Positions 35,662 through 45,658 of a DNA stretch of 64,000 nucleotides are shown here, piece after piece. How positions within the stretch are numbered: position 1 is the first letter of the stretch; each line of letters begins with the position of its first letter. The DNA lies in assembly GCA_025602915.1 (NCBI GenBank), contig JAHLJZ010000042.1, positions 1 through 64,000 on the forward strand, given 5' to 3'. Under the pieces are notes generated by a model, which saw nothing but the letters and a program-made list of their open reading frames with translations, had not been told where the DNA came from and ran no database searches. The DNA is from Paraphysoderma sedebokerense (lineage: Eukaryota; Blastocladiomycota; Physodermatomycetes; Physodermatales; Physodermataceae). Made by a program: the position numbers and the translations under genes.

Positions 35662-36700
35662 ATGGTACTCAAAGGACTCGAGCAGTTGACGAAAGTATCG
35701 CTTTTTGAAGACTTTGTGGCTGCGATTGGAGAATTTGTGGGGACGACTTTCTTCATATTTTTGGCCTTGGGTGGTGTCGATGCAGCCTTAAGAATAAATA
35801 ATGGAACCCTCGACGGCGTGTAAGTGCATAATTTTCTCACTTCTTTGAAAGAATGAAGGAGATCATGGATTCTATTATAAACCGTTTTATTAACTATTGC
35901 GAATAGGGGTGTCCTCATAGTCGCCTTCTCCTTCGGCTTTTCACTTCTTGCTCTCGTCTGGGCTTTTTATCGCATCACAGGTGGAGTCTTCAACCCGGCA
36001 ATTACTCTCGGGTTACTTTTTACCCTGAATATTACCCTATTTCGAGCTTTCCTCTACATGATAGCTCAAATTGCCGGAGGAATATTGGGAGCCCTGTTTG
36101 CGAATATTATCTTCCCGAACCACTCTACTTATCCTGGAGTAAACAAGCTTGCGAATGGCATATCTTCGGTACAGGGCTTATTTTTAGAGGCGTTGTTGAC
36201 CACAGTTCTAGTATTTGTGGTTTTTATGCTTGCAGTGGAGAAAAACAGAGCAACATTCTTGGCACCAGTGGCCATTGGGTTTACAGTATTTTTACTTCAT
36301 ATTGTGGGTACCCCGTACGTATCTGTTACTTTTCTCTTTAATTCTCTTGGTTTTAAATGATTGTTTCCAATCAGGTGGACAGGAACCTCTGTTAATCCTG
36401 CACGAAGTTTCGGTCCCAGCGTCATCTCTGGAAAATTTCCCAACCATTGGATATTTTGGGTTGGGCCATTCATGGGGTAATTATTATTCAGGTGGTGCCA
36501 GTTTATTCTTTCATAGAAAAGAAATTAATACTTTCATATTCCATCATTCCAGCTCCGTGTTCGCGTCTTTGATCTATGGGTTGTTCAAAGTATTGAAGTA
36601 CGAGCGATTGAATCCAAATCAGGATGTAGCCGAAATGATGCCTACAATCCCCAAAAATTTAGTAGACATGGAACGTGCAGATTCAGGTTTAGCAAGATGA
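35662..36700 (+). CDS. aquaporin/MIP channel, second of a tandem pair
   Basis: Exons 35662-35819, 35907-36314, 36375-36476 and 36553-36700 give 271 aa. The last three exons have exactly the lengths of those in the upstream paralogue (408, 102 and 148 nt), showing origin by tandem duplication. Pore motifs are [10 protein letters not shown] and [14 protein letters not shown], with HIVGTPWTG between. The N-terminus ([19 protein letters not shown]) differs from the first copy, and scattered changes run through the helices, so the duplication is old compared with the 4-kb one at 37 kb. The C-tail ends ADSGLAR. Water transport is likely. Expression differences between the pair cannot be read from sequence. 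Confidence 0.93.
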
Positions 36701-36947
36701 TTGTCCAAGAATGTATAGTCGTAGCGAGACGGCAGGCGAATTTGTGCAGTGGAACTTGTATAGTTTTAAAAATATCGATTATCAACTTGTTTAATAATTT
36801 ACTGCGATTTGCAACGCGCCAGCAATATGAATGAAATAGCTGGCATGTTCTTCACATATGAACACACATTTAGTTGACGTGGTGGAACTTGCTGTTACCT
36901 AGATAGCATTATTTTTTATACCAGTTTACAACGTCGAGTTTGTATCA

Positions 36948-37019
36948 GTCGTCTTAGCTCAGCTGGGAGAGCGTCAGACTGAAGATCTGAAGGCCCCTGT
37001 TCAATCCACGGAGACGACA
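36948..37019 (+). tRNA. tRNA-Phe (GAA) variant with altered T stem
   Basis: Almost identical to the tRNA-Phe at 9379-9451, including acceptor stem, D arm, anticodon GAA and the box B-like GTTCAATCC. One G is missing just before the T loop, so this gene has 72 nt including the discriminator. The best fold then has a 4-nt variable loop and T-stem CCCTG/CACGG with a central C-C mismatch. A TTTT terminator follows at 37025-37028. The gene could be a poorly functional or pseudo-tRNA. It could also be read correctly if the missing base is a sequence error. Confidence 0.8.
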
Positions 37020-37388
37020 TTTGCTTTTATCATTCGCATACCTTCATTATTTTTTTGCAGCTTTTAACTAACCAAAAGTTTTATCGCATATTTTCTTGTG
37101 CTGTGAATTGAGGAAGATTATCATTTCGACCAATCTCGCATTGTGAGTTGGTCATTGGCAGAGCCATGTCTAACACGTGACTACGGCCAATCAGCGATGC
37201 GGTTTAATTTGCTGGTTCGTGCGGAGTTCTTGAGCCATTCCGCGTGCGTTCCACTTTAAAAGCAACGGAGAGGAATTCCGAGAGAGTGACATCACAGGAA
37301 CACAGGAACATAAACTGTACTATCTGTGAGCACAAGCAGCGCATAGAAGTCATCCCCCCATTCCATCTGAATTACAATCAGTGCAATT

Positions 37389-38627
37389 ATGTCCGGAAGA
37401 GACTACCGCAGCGACTATTCGTCTAGAGACAGGGACTATTCCTCTCGCAAATCTTCGTCTACCTCCAGACCAGGATACTCCTCCCGCAGTATGTCCCGTC
37501 CTGACCCCAACTATGAGCAAAACCGAGAAGCACTCTTGGGCCGAAGAGATTACGACCGGCCGTCCGGTTCTTCGTCCTCAAGGTACTCCTCAGCCCGTGG
37601 AGATGACAAGGGCTACTCTTCCAGGCGAGATTATGATAGCGAGAACGGTCGAGATTATAGGTCACGGGATTCTCGACCTTCATATGATAGTTCTAGTCGT
37701 GGTGGCTCTAATGGATATGGATACTCAAGTTCTGGTTACAGAGATTACGGGGAGAATCCTGAATTTGAATCCCATGACGACGAAGAAAGGGCATATCAAG
37801 AAACTGTGCAAGAGATTAGAAGAGTAAAAAATGATTCATTGCAAAGCACTAGGAATGCAGTGAGGAAATTGCGGGAAACTGAAGAAATTGCTCAATCCTC
37901 TTTGGTGAAGTTAGGAGAACAGAGTGGTATGTGTCCGACTTATACCTTTTTGGTTTCCAGTTCCTCGTTGACTCATCATGGAAATCTACTCTCTCTCCAT
38001 CCGCTGAAATAATCAATAGCTCAATTATCCCGAGTTGAATCCCAACTAACGACTGCAAACTACCATGCCACGGCTTCCGAATCCAAGACTCAAGAATTGA
38101 CCCGGCTCAACAAAAACTTTATTCTCTCTTCATTGACCATTTCCAACCCCTTCACAAAAGCCAAAAGAAAAGAAAAGGCTCTAGCAAAACATCTTGAAAA
38201 CGAAAAATCATTACTAGATTCCAAAGAATCGTTAACCTCACAAACATCCGCTTCCGAGAGACGAATTAACGAAGCTGTAAATAAATATGGCAAGAAATCA
38301 TTGAACGACAGCGCATACAATTCTCCATCTTCTATTTCCCCTTCTTCGTCCTCGTCGTCTTCTATTGATGGAAGAAGATACCAAGGCCGTCAATATTACC
38401 TCCCTGAAGAAGATAACCCCGAAGATAACGAGATCGAGAACGAAATTGACGAGAATTTGGACATTTTAAGTGTCGGTGTATCAAGACTCAAAATGATGGC
38501 GTTAAGTATGCAAGATGAATTAGAAAGCCATAATGATCAAATCGGTAGGATCAATTATAAAACGGATGATGTTGGTGATGTAGTTAAGAGAACAGATTAT
38601 AAGGTGAAGAAGATTTTGAAAAAGTAG
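37389..38627 (+). CDS. SEC9: Sec9/SNAP-25-type Qbc SNARE (copy A)
   Basis: Two exons, 37389-37926 and 38020-38627, give 381 aa. The first 130 residues are a disordered, Arg/Ser/Tyr/Gly-rich arm (SGRDYRSDYSSRDRDYSSRK) like the long N-terminus of fungal Sec9. The Qb SNARE helix runs through DSLQSTRNAVRKLRETEEIA to EQSAQLSRVESQLTTAN, with the zero-layer Gln in 'AQLSRVE'. The intron splits the Ala codon just before that Gln. The Qc helix near the C-terminus reads LKMMALSMQDELESHNDQIG, again with its zero-layer Gln, and ends KVKKILKK. The protein pairs with syntaxin and synaptobrevin homologues for exocytosis at the plasma membrane. No palmitoylation Cys cluster is visible, as in Sec9. It is convergent with the downstream cystathionine gamma-lyase gene. 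Confidence 0.94.
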
Positions 38628-39182
38628 AGTGGATGACTTATCGGTCAATACTTGTATTTGTATTTAGAGAATGAACAAAAATTTTGGTTTTGTTCTCGTT
38701 TCACACTTTGTTTTAATTCCGTATCTCTGTTTACGGTAGTGTAGCTCGATAATCAGATTGTTTTTCTTTCTTACTCTTGTCGTTATGTGGGTTCGCAAAA
38801 AAACGGAAAACATGTAATTTCATTGTTTGTGTGTAATAACTGTAATATATCGAAATTATTTTACACCTTTGTGTTGAAGAAGTATTCCTCCAAGCAAATA
38901 CACAATTGTAACAACAATCTCACTCCTGGCGACTAGTGCATAGAGGGGCGCTAAAAGGATATTTTATGAGACAATAATAAACGAATTTTCTTCATTTTAT
39001 TTCTTTGTGCTCGTTCCTTTGTTTCTCTATATTAGAAATATCTTAATCAGAGGTAATTAACAGTTCCAAGTTGGTTTACAATCAAATGCGTTTATCTTCA
39101 CACGCATTTCTTCTCGGACAGAGTTTCCCCATACTATTCATCCATCGAGTACCTTTATATGACTTGCGTAGGTTTGTTTATC

Positions 39183-40740
39183 CTAAACGGATTTATCTAA
39201 TGCTTGAGAGACATCTTCAATTAAATCTTCGGTTTCTTCGATACCGACAGACAGTCTGACCAATGTATCTGTGATTCCCAGGGCAGCGCGGTCAGCGGCC
39301 GAAACGGATCCGTGGGTCATTACAGCTCTATGGACAAGGATTATTATGAATACCAATCACGGAAGGGTCCGCCATAATAGGGAAAGGAAGGTATGACTCA
39401 CGGTAATTCAGCCAAACTTTCGACTCCACCTAAACTTTCTGCCAAAGTGAAGTATTTCAGGTTTTGCAAAAATTTATTTGCACTGTCCAGATTGCCTTTG
39501 ATCCTGAAACTAATCATTCCACCAAATCCAGTCATCTGTCGTTTCGCCAACTCATGTTGTTTGTGACTTTCCAAACCAGGATAGATCACCTCAGTCACCT
39601 TTTGGCTCTTGCTCAAGAATTTTGCGATGGCCAATGCATTCTTTTGGTGTTGTTGCATTCGAAGATGAAGAGTTTTGAGACCACGGTTGGCCAAAAAACA
39701 ATCGAAAGCGGAAGGCACGGCACCGATAGCGTTTTGGTAAAATTTCAGGTGGTCGTAAATCTTTTGAGAGTTGGTAACCAACACTCCCATAACGGCGTCA
39801 GAATGGCCATTAATGTATTTCGTAACTGAGTGAACCACAATGTCGGCTCCAAGGGTGAGCGGCCGCTGAAAGTACGGGGACATAAAAGTATTGTCGACTA
39901 CAACTGAGATCTCGGGGTGTCGATGGGCAATTTCAGCAACAGCGGCGATGTCAACAAGTCGGAGAGTTGGGTTCGCTATGAATGATAGAGAAAATTTCAA
40001 ACAGGTCAAAAAATGACAACGAAAACGTAATTTAACGGATTATACTTACTTGGTGTCTCTATCCATACCATCTGCACGTTGATCATATCAAAAAAGACAA
40101 AAAGTAAAAAGAACGGAGGAACAAAGTTAATCCTAGATACAGGGCGATTCAAGGAACGACGTAAATACTCACTCTGGTGTTAGGTTTGATGTACTTTTCC
40201 ACATTTTTGGGATCATACATATCAACAAAACTGGCTTCATATCCCAAGTTCGGGGCGACCTTGGTGAAATATCGGTATGTACCACCGTACACATCATTTA
40301 CCGAAATAATATGGGATCCATGGGGTAATGAATTGACGATAGATGCGGTTGTCGCTGATCCTGAAGCGAAAGCCAGAGCTAATAGAATGAAATATCAGAC
40401 ATACAAGACATTAGTCAAAATGTCCATCGAGAATGGCGCCTGGCTAAATTTGGACGGGGCCAAACGGGTCAAAAAGGGCAAATTAAGAATAGGAATACTA
40501 ACCGAATTTGCCATTTTCTACGGCTGCCACCGCTTCTTCGAAATTATTTCTAGTAGGATTTCCAGACCTAGAGTATTCAAAACCTGTATGTTCTCCTGCA
40601 GCCTTTTGCTTAAATGTCGTACTTAAACTCAATGCCGGGATAACTGCACCGGTGACGGGATCAGGATGTTGGCCGGCATGGACGGCAGCGGTTCCAATGC
40701 CAGAGAAGGATTTAGCGGGAGGAGAGTTTGGGGGTGACAT
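39183..40740 (-). CDS. CYS3: cystathionine gamma-lyase (copy A)
   Basis: PLP enzyme that cleaves cystathionine to cysteine, 2-oxobutyrate and ammonia in reverse transsulfuration. Five exons on the minus strand, 40503-40740, 40173-40378, 40050-40071, 39402-39975 and 39183-39327, give 394 aa, the family norm. The third exon is only 22 nt and encodes MVWIETP plus one base. Motifs: STTFKQKAAGEHTGFEYSRS, LAFASGSATT, YGGTYRYF, VVVDNTFMSPYFQRP, the PLP-Lys segment HSVTKYINGHSDAVMG, and FTLAESLGGVESLAELP. These fit cystathionine gamma-lyase better than gamma-synthase. A CACGTG lies about 80 bases upstream of the start, at 40821-40826. Yeast sulfur genes are controlled through such sites by Cbf1 and Met4, so similar control is possible (inference). 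Confidence 0.95.
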
Positions 40741-40820
40741 TATTTCTTTGTTCTTTCGTTAAACCAAAGTTCTTTTTGCTCGGATGTTGTGAAATCAGTT
40801 TTAAATGTGTTTTCAAGACA

Positions 40821-40826
40821 CACGTG
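40821..40826 (-). promoter_or_regulatory. E-box (CACGTG) upstream of cystathionine gamma-lyase copy A
   Basis: On the gene's strand it reads atcacgtgtg, so it includes the TCACGTG core known for Cbf1 at yeast sulfur-metabolism genes. It lies about 80 bases from the ATG at 40740. A further TATATAAT is about 150 bases from the ATG. Function is inferred from position only. Confidence 0.35.
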
Positions 40827-41439
40827 ATGCTGTACGACCGGGAATTTACGATAGATTCGGAAGAGAGGGCGTCCGGCGAAGAACAGCGGATATTATATAG
40901 GGTGCGTTGGAGAGCAAAAAAGTTTTTGATGACGAAATTTGTGGATTTTCGATGTCAATATCTATAAGCTCTCCTCTATTCTTATATACTCGCAATTTTT
41001 TAGTCACTCATTGCCGTTGCGAGTCGCTCCATTTGGCACAACATGCAGCCATTTTGATTCGCTACCAACACGCTCTTTTATCATTCGCATACCTTCATTA
41101 TTTTTTTGCAGCTTTTAACTAACCAAAAGTTTTATCGCATATTTTCTTGTGCTGTGAATTGAGGAAGATTATCATTTCGACCAATCTCGCATTGTGAGTT
41201 GGTCATTGGCAGAGCCATGTCTAACACGTGACTACGGCCAATCAGCGATGCGGTTTAATTTGCTGGTTCGTGCGGAGTTCTTGAGCCATTCCGCGTGCGT
41301 TCCACTTTAAAAGCAACGGAGAGGAATTCCGAGAGAGTGACATCACAGGAACACAGGAACATAAACTGTACTATCTGTGAGCACAAGCAGCGCATAGAAG
41401 TCATCCCCCCATTCCATCTGAATTACAATCAGTGCAATT

Positions 41440-42678
41440 ATGTCCGGAAGAGACTACCGCAGCGACTATTCGTCTAGAGACAGGGACTATTCCTCTCGCA
41501 AATCTTCGTCTACCTCCAGACCAGGATACTCCTCCCGCAGTATGTCCCGTCCTGACCCCAACTATGAGCAAAACCGAGAAGCACTCTTGGGCCGAAGAGA
41601 TTACGACCGGCCGTCCGGTTCTTCGTCCTCAAGGTACTCCTCAGCCCGTGGAGATGACAAGGGCTACTCTTCCAGGCGAGATTATGATAGCGAGAACGGT
41701 CGAGATTATAGGTCACGGGATTCTCGACCTTCATATGATAGTTCTAGTCGTGGTGGCTCTAATGGATATGGATACTCAAGTTCTGGTTACAGAGATTACG
41801 GGGAGAATCCTGAATTTGAATCCCATGACGACGAAGAAAGGGCATATCAAGAAACTGTGCAAGAGATTAGAAGAGTAAAAAATGATTCATTGCAAAGCAC
41901 TAGGAATGCAGTGAGGAAATTGCGGGAAACTGAAGAAATTGCTCAATCCTCTTTGGTGAAGTTAGGAGAACAGAGTGGTATGTGTCCGACTTATACCTTT
42001 TTGGTTTCCAGTTCCTCGTTGACTCATCATGGAAATCTACTCTCTCTCCATCCGCTGAAATAATCAATAGCTCAATTATCCCGAGTTGAATCCCAACTAA
42101 CGACTGCAAACTACCATGCCACGGCTTCCGAATCCAAGACTCAAGAATTGACCCGGCTCAACAAAAACTTTATTCTCTCTTCATTGACCATTTCCAACCC
42201 CTTCACAAAAGCCAAAAGAAAAGAAAAGGCTCTAGCAAAACATCTTGAAAACGAAAAATCATTACTAGATTCCAAAGAATCGTTAACCTCACAAACATCC
42301 GCTTCCGAGAGACGAATTAACGAAGCTGTAAATAAATATGGCAAGAAATCATTGAACGACAGCGCATACAATTCTCCATCTTCTATTTCCCCTTCTTCGT
42401 CCTCGTCGTCTTCTATTGATGGAAGAAGATACCAAGGCCGTCAATATTACCTCCCTGAAGAAGATAACCCCGAAGATAACGAGATCGAGAACGAAATTGA
42501 CGAGAATTTGGACATTTTAAGTGTCGGTGTATCAAGACTCAAAATGATGGCGTTAAGTATGCAAGATGAATTAGAAAGCCATAATGATCAAATCGGTAGG
42601 ATCAATTATAAAACGGATGATGTTGGTGATGTAGTTAAGAGAACAGATTATAAGGTGAAGAAGATTTTGAAAAAGTAG
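41440..42678 (+). CDS. SEC9: Sec9/SNAP-25-type Qbc SNARE (copy B)
   Basis: Identical to the gene at 37389, with exons 41440-41977 and 42071-42678 and the same 381-aa product carrying both Q-SNARE helices. In contrast to copy A, whose upstream sequence reaches the tRNA-Phe, this copy lies head to head with cystathionine gamma-lyase copy A, only about 700 bases from its start. Any distal control element left of 37024 would be lost to this copy. Both copies appear intact, so dosage may be doubled if the duplication is real. Confidence 0.93.
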
Positions 42679-43233
42679 AGTGGATGACTTATCGGTCAAT
42701 ACTTGTATTTGTATTTAGAGAATGAACAAAAATTTTGGTTTTGTTCTCGTTTCACACTTTGTTTTAATTCCGTATCTCTGTTTACGGTAGTGTAGCTCGA
42801 TAATCAGATTGTTTTTCTTTCTTACTCTTGTCGTTATGTGGGTTCGCAAAAAAACGGAAAACATGTAATTTCATTGTTTGTGTGTAATAACTGTAATATA
42901 TCGAAATTATTTTACACCTTTGTGTTGAAGAAGTATTCCTCCAAGCAAATACACAATTGTAACAACAATCTCACTCCTGGCGACTAGTGCATAGAGGGGC
43001 GCTAAAAGGATATTTTATGAGACAATAATAAACGAATTTTCTTCATTTTATTTCTTTGTGCTCGTTCCTTTGTTTCTCTATATTAGAAATATCTTAATCA
43101 GAGGTAATTAACAGTTCCAAGTTGGTTTACAATCAAATGCGTTTATCTTCACACGCATTTCTTCTCGGACAGAGTTTCCCCATACTATTCATCCATCGAG
43201 TACCTTTATATGACTTGCGTAGGTTTGTTTATC

Positions 43234-44791
43234 CTAAACGGATTTATCTAATGCTTGAGAGACATCTTCAATTAAATCTTCGGTTTCTTCGATACCGACA
43301 GACAGTCTGACCAATGTATCTGTGATTCCCAGGGCAGCGCGGTCAGCGGCCGAAACGGATCCGTGGGTCATTACAGCTCTATGGACAAGGATTATTATGA
43401 ATACCAATCACGGAAGGGTCCGCCATAATAGGGAAAGGAAGGTATGACTCACGGTAATTCAGCCAAACTTTCGACTCCACCTAAACTTTCTGCCAAAGTG
43501 AAGTATTTCAGGTTTTGCAAAAATTTATTTGCACTGTCCAGATTGCCTTTGATCCTGAAACTAATCATTCCACCAAATCCAGTCATCTGTCGTTTCGCCA
43601 ACTCATGTTGTTTGTGACTTTCCAAACCAGGATAGATCACCTCAGTCACCTTTTGGCTCTTGCTCAAGAATTTTGCGATGGCCAATGCATTCTTTTGGTG
43701 TTGTTGCATTCGAAGATGAAGAGTTTTGAGACCACGGTTGGCCAAAAAACAATCGAAAGCGGAAGGCACGGCACCGATAGCGTTTTGGTAAAATTTCAGG
43801 TGGTCGTAAATCTTTTGAGAGTTGGTAACCAACACTCCCATAACGGCGTCAGAATGGCCATTAATGTATTTCGTAACTGAGTGAACCACAATGTCGGCTC
43901 CAAGGGTGAGCGGCCGCTGAAAGTACGGGGACATAAAAGTATTGTCGACTACAACTGAGATCTCGGGGTGTCGATGGGCAATTTCAGCAACAGCGGCGAT
44001 GTCAACAAGTCGGAGAGTTGGGTTCGCTATGAATGATAGAGAAAATTTCAAACAGGTCAAAAAATGACAACGAAAACGTAATTTAACGGATTATACTTAC
44101 TTGGTGTCTCTATCCATACCATCTGCACGTTGATCATATCAAAAAAGACAAAAAGTAAAAAGAACGGAGGAACAAAGTTAATCCTAGATACAGGGCGATT
44201 CAAGGAACGACGTAAATACTCACTCTGGTGTTAGGTTTGATGTACTTTTCCACATTTTTGGGATCATACATATCAACAAAACTGGCTTCATATCCCAAGT
44301 TCGGGGCGACCTTGGTGAAATATCGGTATGTACCACCGTACACATCATTTACCGAAATAATATGGGATCCATGGGGTAATGAATTGACGATAGATGCGGT
44401 TGTCGCTGATCCTGAAGCGAAAGCCAGAGCTAATAGAATGAAATATCAGACATACAAGACATTAGTCAAAATGTCCATCGAGAATGGCGCCTGGCTAAAT
44501 TTGGACGGGGCCAAACGGGTCAAAAAGGGCAAATTAAGAATAGGAATACTAACCGAATTTGCCATTTTCTACGGCTGCCACCGCTTCTTCGAAATTATTT
44601 CTAGTAGGATTTCCAGACCTAGAGTATTCAAAACCTGTATGTTCTCCTGCAGCCTTTTGCTTAAATGTCGTACTTAAACTCAATGCCGGGATAACTGCAC
44701 CGGTGACGGGATCAGGATGTTGGCCGGCATGGACGGCAGCGGTTCCAATGCCAGAGAAGGATTTAGCGGGAGGAGAGTTTGGGGGTGACAT
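43234..44791 (-). CDS. CYS3: cystathionine gamma-lyase (copy B)
   Basis: Identical to the copy at 39183-40740, with exons 44554-44791, 44224-44429, 44101-44122 (the 22-nt microexon), 43453-44026 and 43234-43378, and the same 394-aa PLP enzyme. About 334 bases of upstream sequence are shared with copy A, including the CACGTG at 44872-44877. Beyond 45125 the flank is unique sequence and the 3' end of a small membrane-protein gene, which is presumably the ancestral context. Confidence 0.94.
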
Positions 44792-44871
44792 TATTTCTTT
44801 GTTCTTTCGTTAAACCAAAGTTCTTTTTGCTCGGATGTTGTGAAATCAGTTTTAAATGTGTTTTCAAGACA

Positions 44872-44877
44872 CACGTG
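44872..44877 (-). promoter_or_regulatory. E-box (CACGTG) upstream of cystathionine gamma-lyase copy B
   Basis: Same element as at 40821, carried within the duplicated unit and about 80 bases from the copy B start at 44791. Candidate Cbf1-type site by analogy with yeast sulfur genes only. Confidence 0.35.
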
Positions 44878-45156
44878 ATGCTGTACGACCGGGAATTTAC
44901 GATAGATTCGGAAGAGAGGGCGTCCGGCGAAGAACAGCGGATATTATATAGGGTGCGTTGGAGAGCAAAAAAGTTTTTGATGACGAAATTTGTGGATTTT
45001 CGATGTCAATATCTATAAGCTCTCCTCTATTCTTATATACTCGCAATTTTTTAGTCACTCATTGCCGTTGCGAGTCGCTCCATTTGGCACAACATGCAGC
45101 CATTTTGATTCGCTACCAACACGCTTCGAAAGGAATTAGCAATTTCGAAATGTCGT

Positions 45157-45192
45157 ATTGAATGCCGCATTGAATGCCGCATTGAATGCCGC
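45157..45192 (+). repeat. three perfect 12-bp tandem repeats (attgaatgccgc)
   Basis: Three contiguous copies of attgaatgccgc at 45157-45168, 45169-45180 and 45181-45192, 32 bases right of the end of duplicated unit B. Twelve bases keep reading frame, but no gene is supported across the repeats. Confidence 0.9.
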
Positions 45193-45256
45193 CGCTTATG
45201 TAATGATAGGTCCTAAGCCGTCGTTGCCTCTTTCTAATGATTCAGCCAGTTGTCTA

Positions 45257-45658
45257 TTATCGAGCAGTGGTTCCATCGTCTTGAGTTCCAAACTTCCAAA
45301 AATAAAATATAAAAATTGTTGCTACAATTTCAAGAACCATAACACAGTAGTACTTGGATTGCATTGCGAACGTTTCCGTCGCTGCTGAATTGCAGAGACT
45401 TGGCATAGGCAAACGGCAATTCTTCAACTGGAATGCGAATTTTATTCATGATATGTTTATAATTCATATGATTGCAATTCAGTACGTTGAGAAAATTTTA
45501 TCGAGAACTTCTGACCTCTTGTAGACGTATTTAAAGTGTCTGGGCCCCTGAGAAACTTGCCACTGGGTTTGAACCCGTTCCGGATTCTCCTGGACTCTCC
45601 TCAACTGGTAAGAATGCATGTCAACCATTCTTAACCAAGTCCACGATGCATCCGACAT
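45257..45658 (-). CDS. small membrane protein, two exons, unknown function
   Basis: Neither exon alone gives a long reading frame, so the gene is easily missed. Exon 1 (45486-45658) starts MSDASWTWLRMVDMHSYQLR and continues QENPERVQTQWQVSQGPRHF to SEVLDKIFST. Exon 2 (45257-45398) gives CNSAATETFAMQSKYYC, a hydrophobic helix VMVLEIVATIFIFYFWKFG, and a short polar end before the stop. A 87-base GT..AG intron joins them in phase, giving 104 aa. The length, single C-terminal helix and Trp/Arg-rich N-part resemble small inner-mitochondrial-membrane proteins such as respiratory accessory subunits, but I recognise no family. A neighbouring acceptor would also keep the frame. It lies between duplicated unit B and the RasGEF gene. 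Confidence 0.6.

Larger units (their letters stand above)
37024..41074 (+). repeat. 4,051-bp direct tandem duplication, unit A
   Basis: Unit A carries the SNARE gene and the cystathionine gamma-lyase gene with all intergenic sequence. The next 4,051 bases repeat it with a constant offset of 4,051. Every reading frame I compared is identical in both units, including introns and flanks. The unit begins 5 bases after the variant tRNA-Phe and includes its T-run terminator. The left junction shows no clear homology with the unit end. Confidence 0.96.
41075..45125 (+). repeat. 4,051-bp direct tandem duplication, unit B
   Basis: Second copy, directly abutting unit A with no spacer. It ends at 45125, where the sequence changes from the unit's restart (ctttta) to unique sequence (tcgaaa). 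The boundary was set by comparing the bases on both sides of each junction. No mismatch to unit A was noticed. Confidence 0.96.

Noticed and set aside
37381-37827. 148-codon frame overlapping the start of the SNARE gene (and its twin at 41432)
   Set aside because: Shadow of the SNARE gene in another frame; the low-complexity Arg/Ser/Tyr arm leaves other frames open. The SNARE frame has the family signatures.
40177-40626. 149-codon plus-strand frame inside cystathionine gamma-lyase
   Set aside because: Antisense shadow of two coding exons and the intron between them; the minus strand carries the PLP-enzyme motifs.
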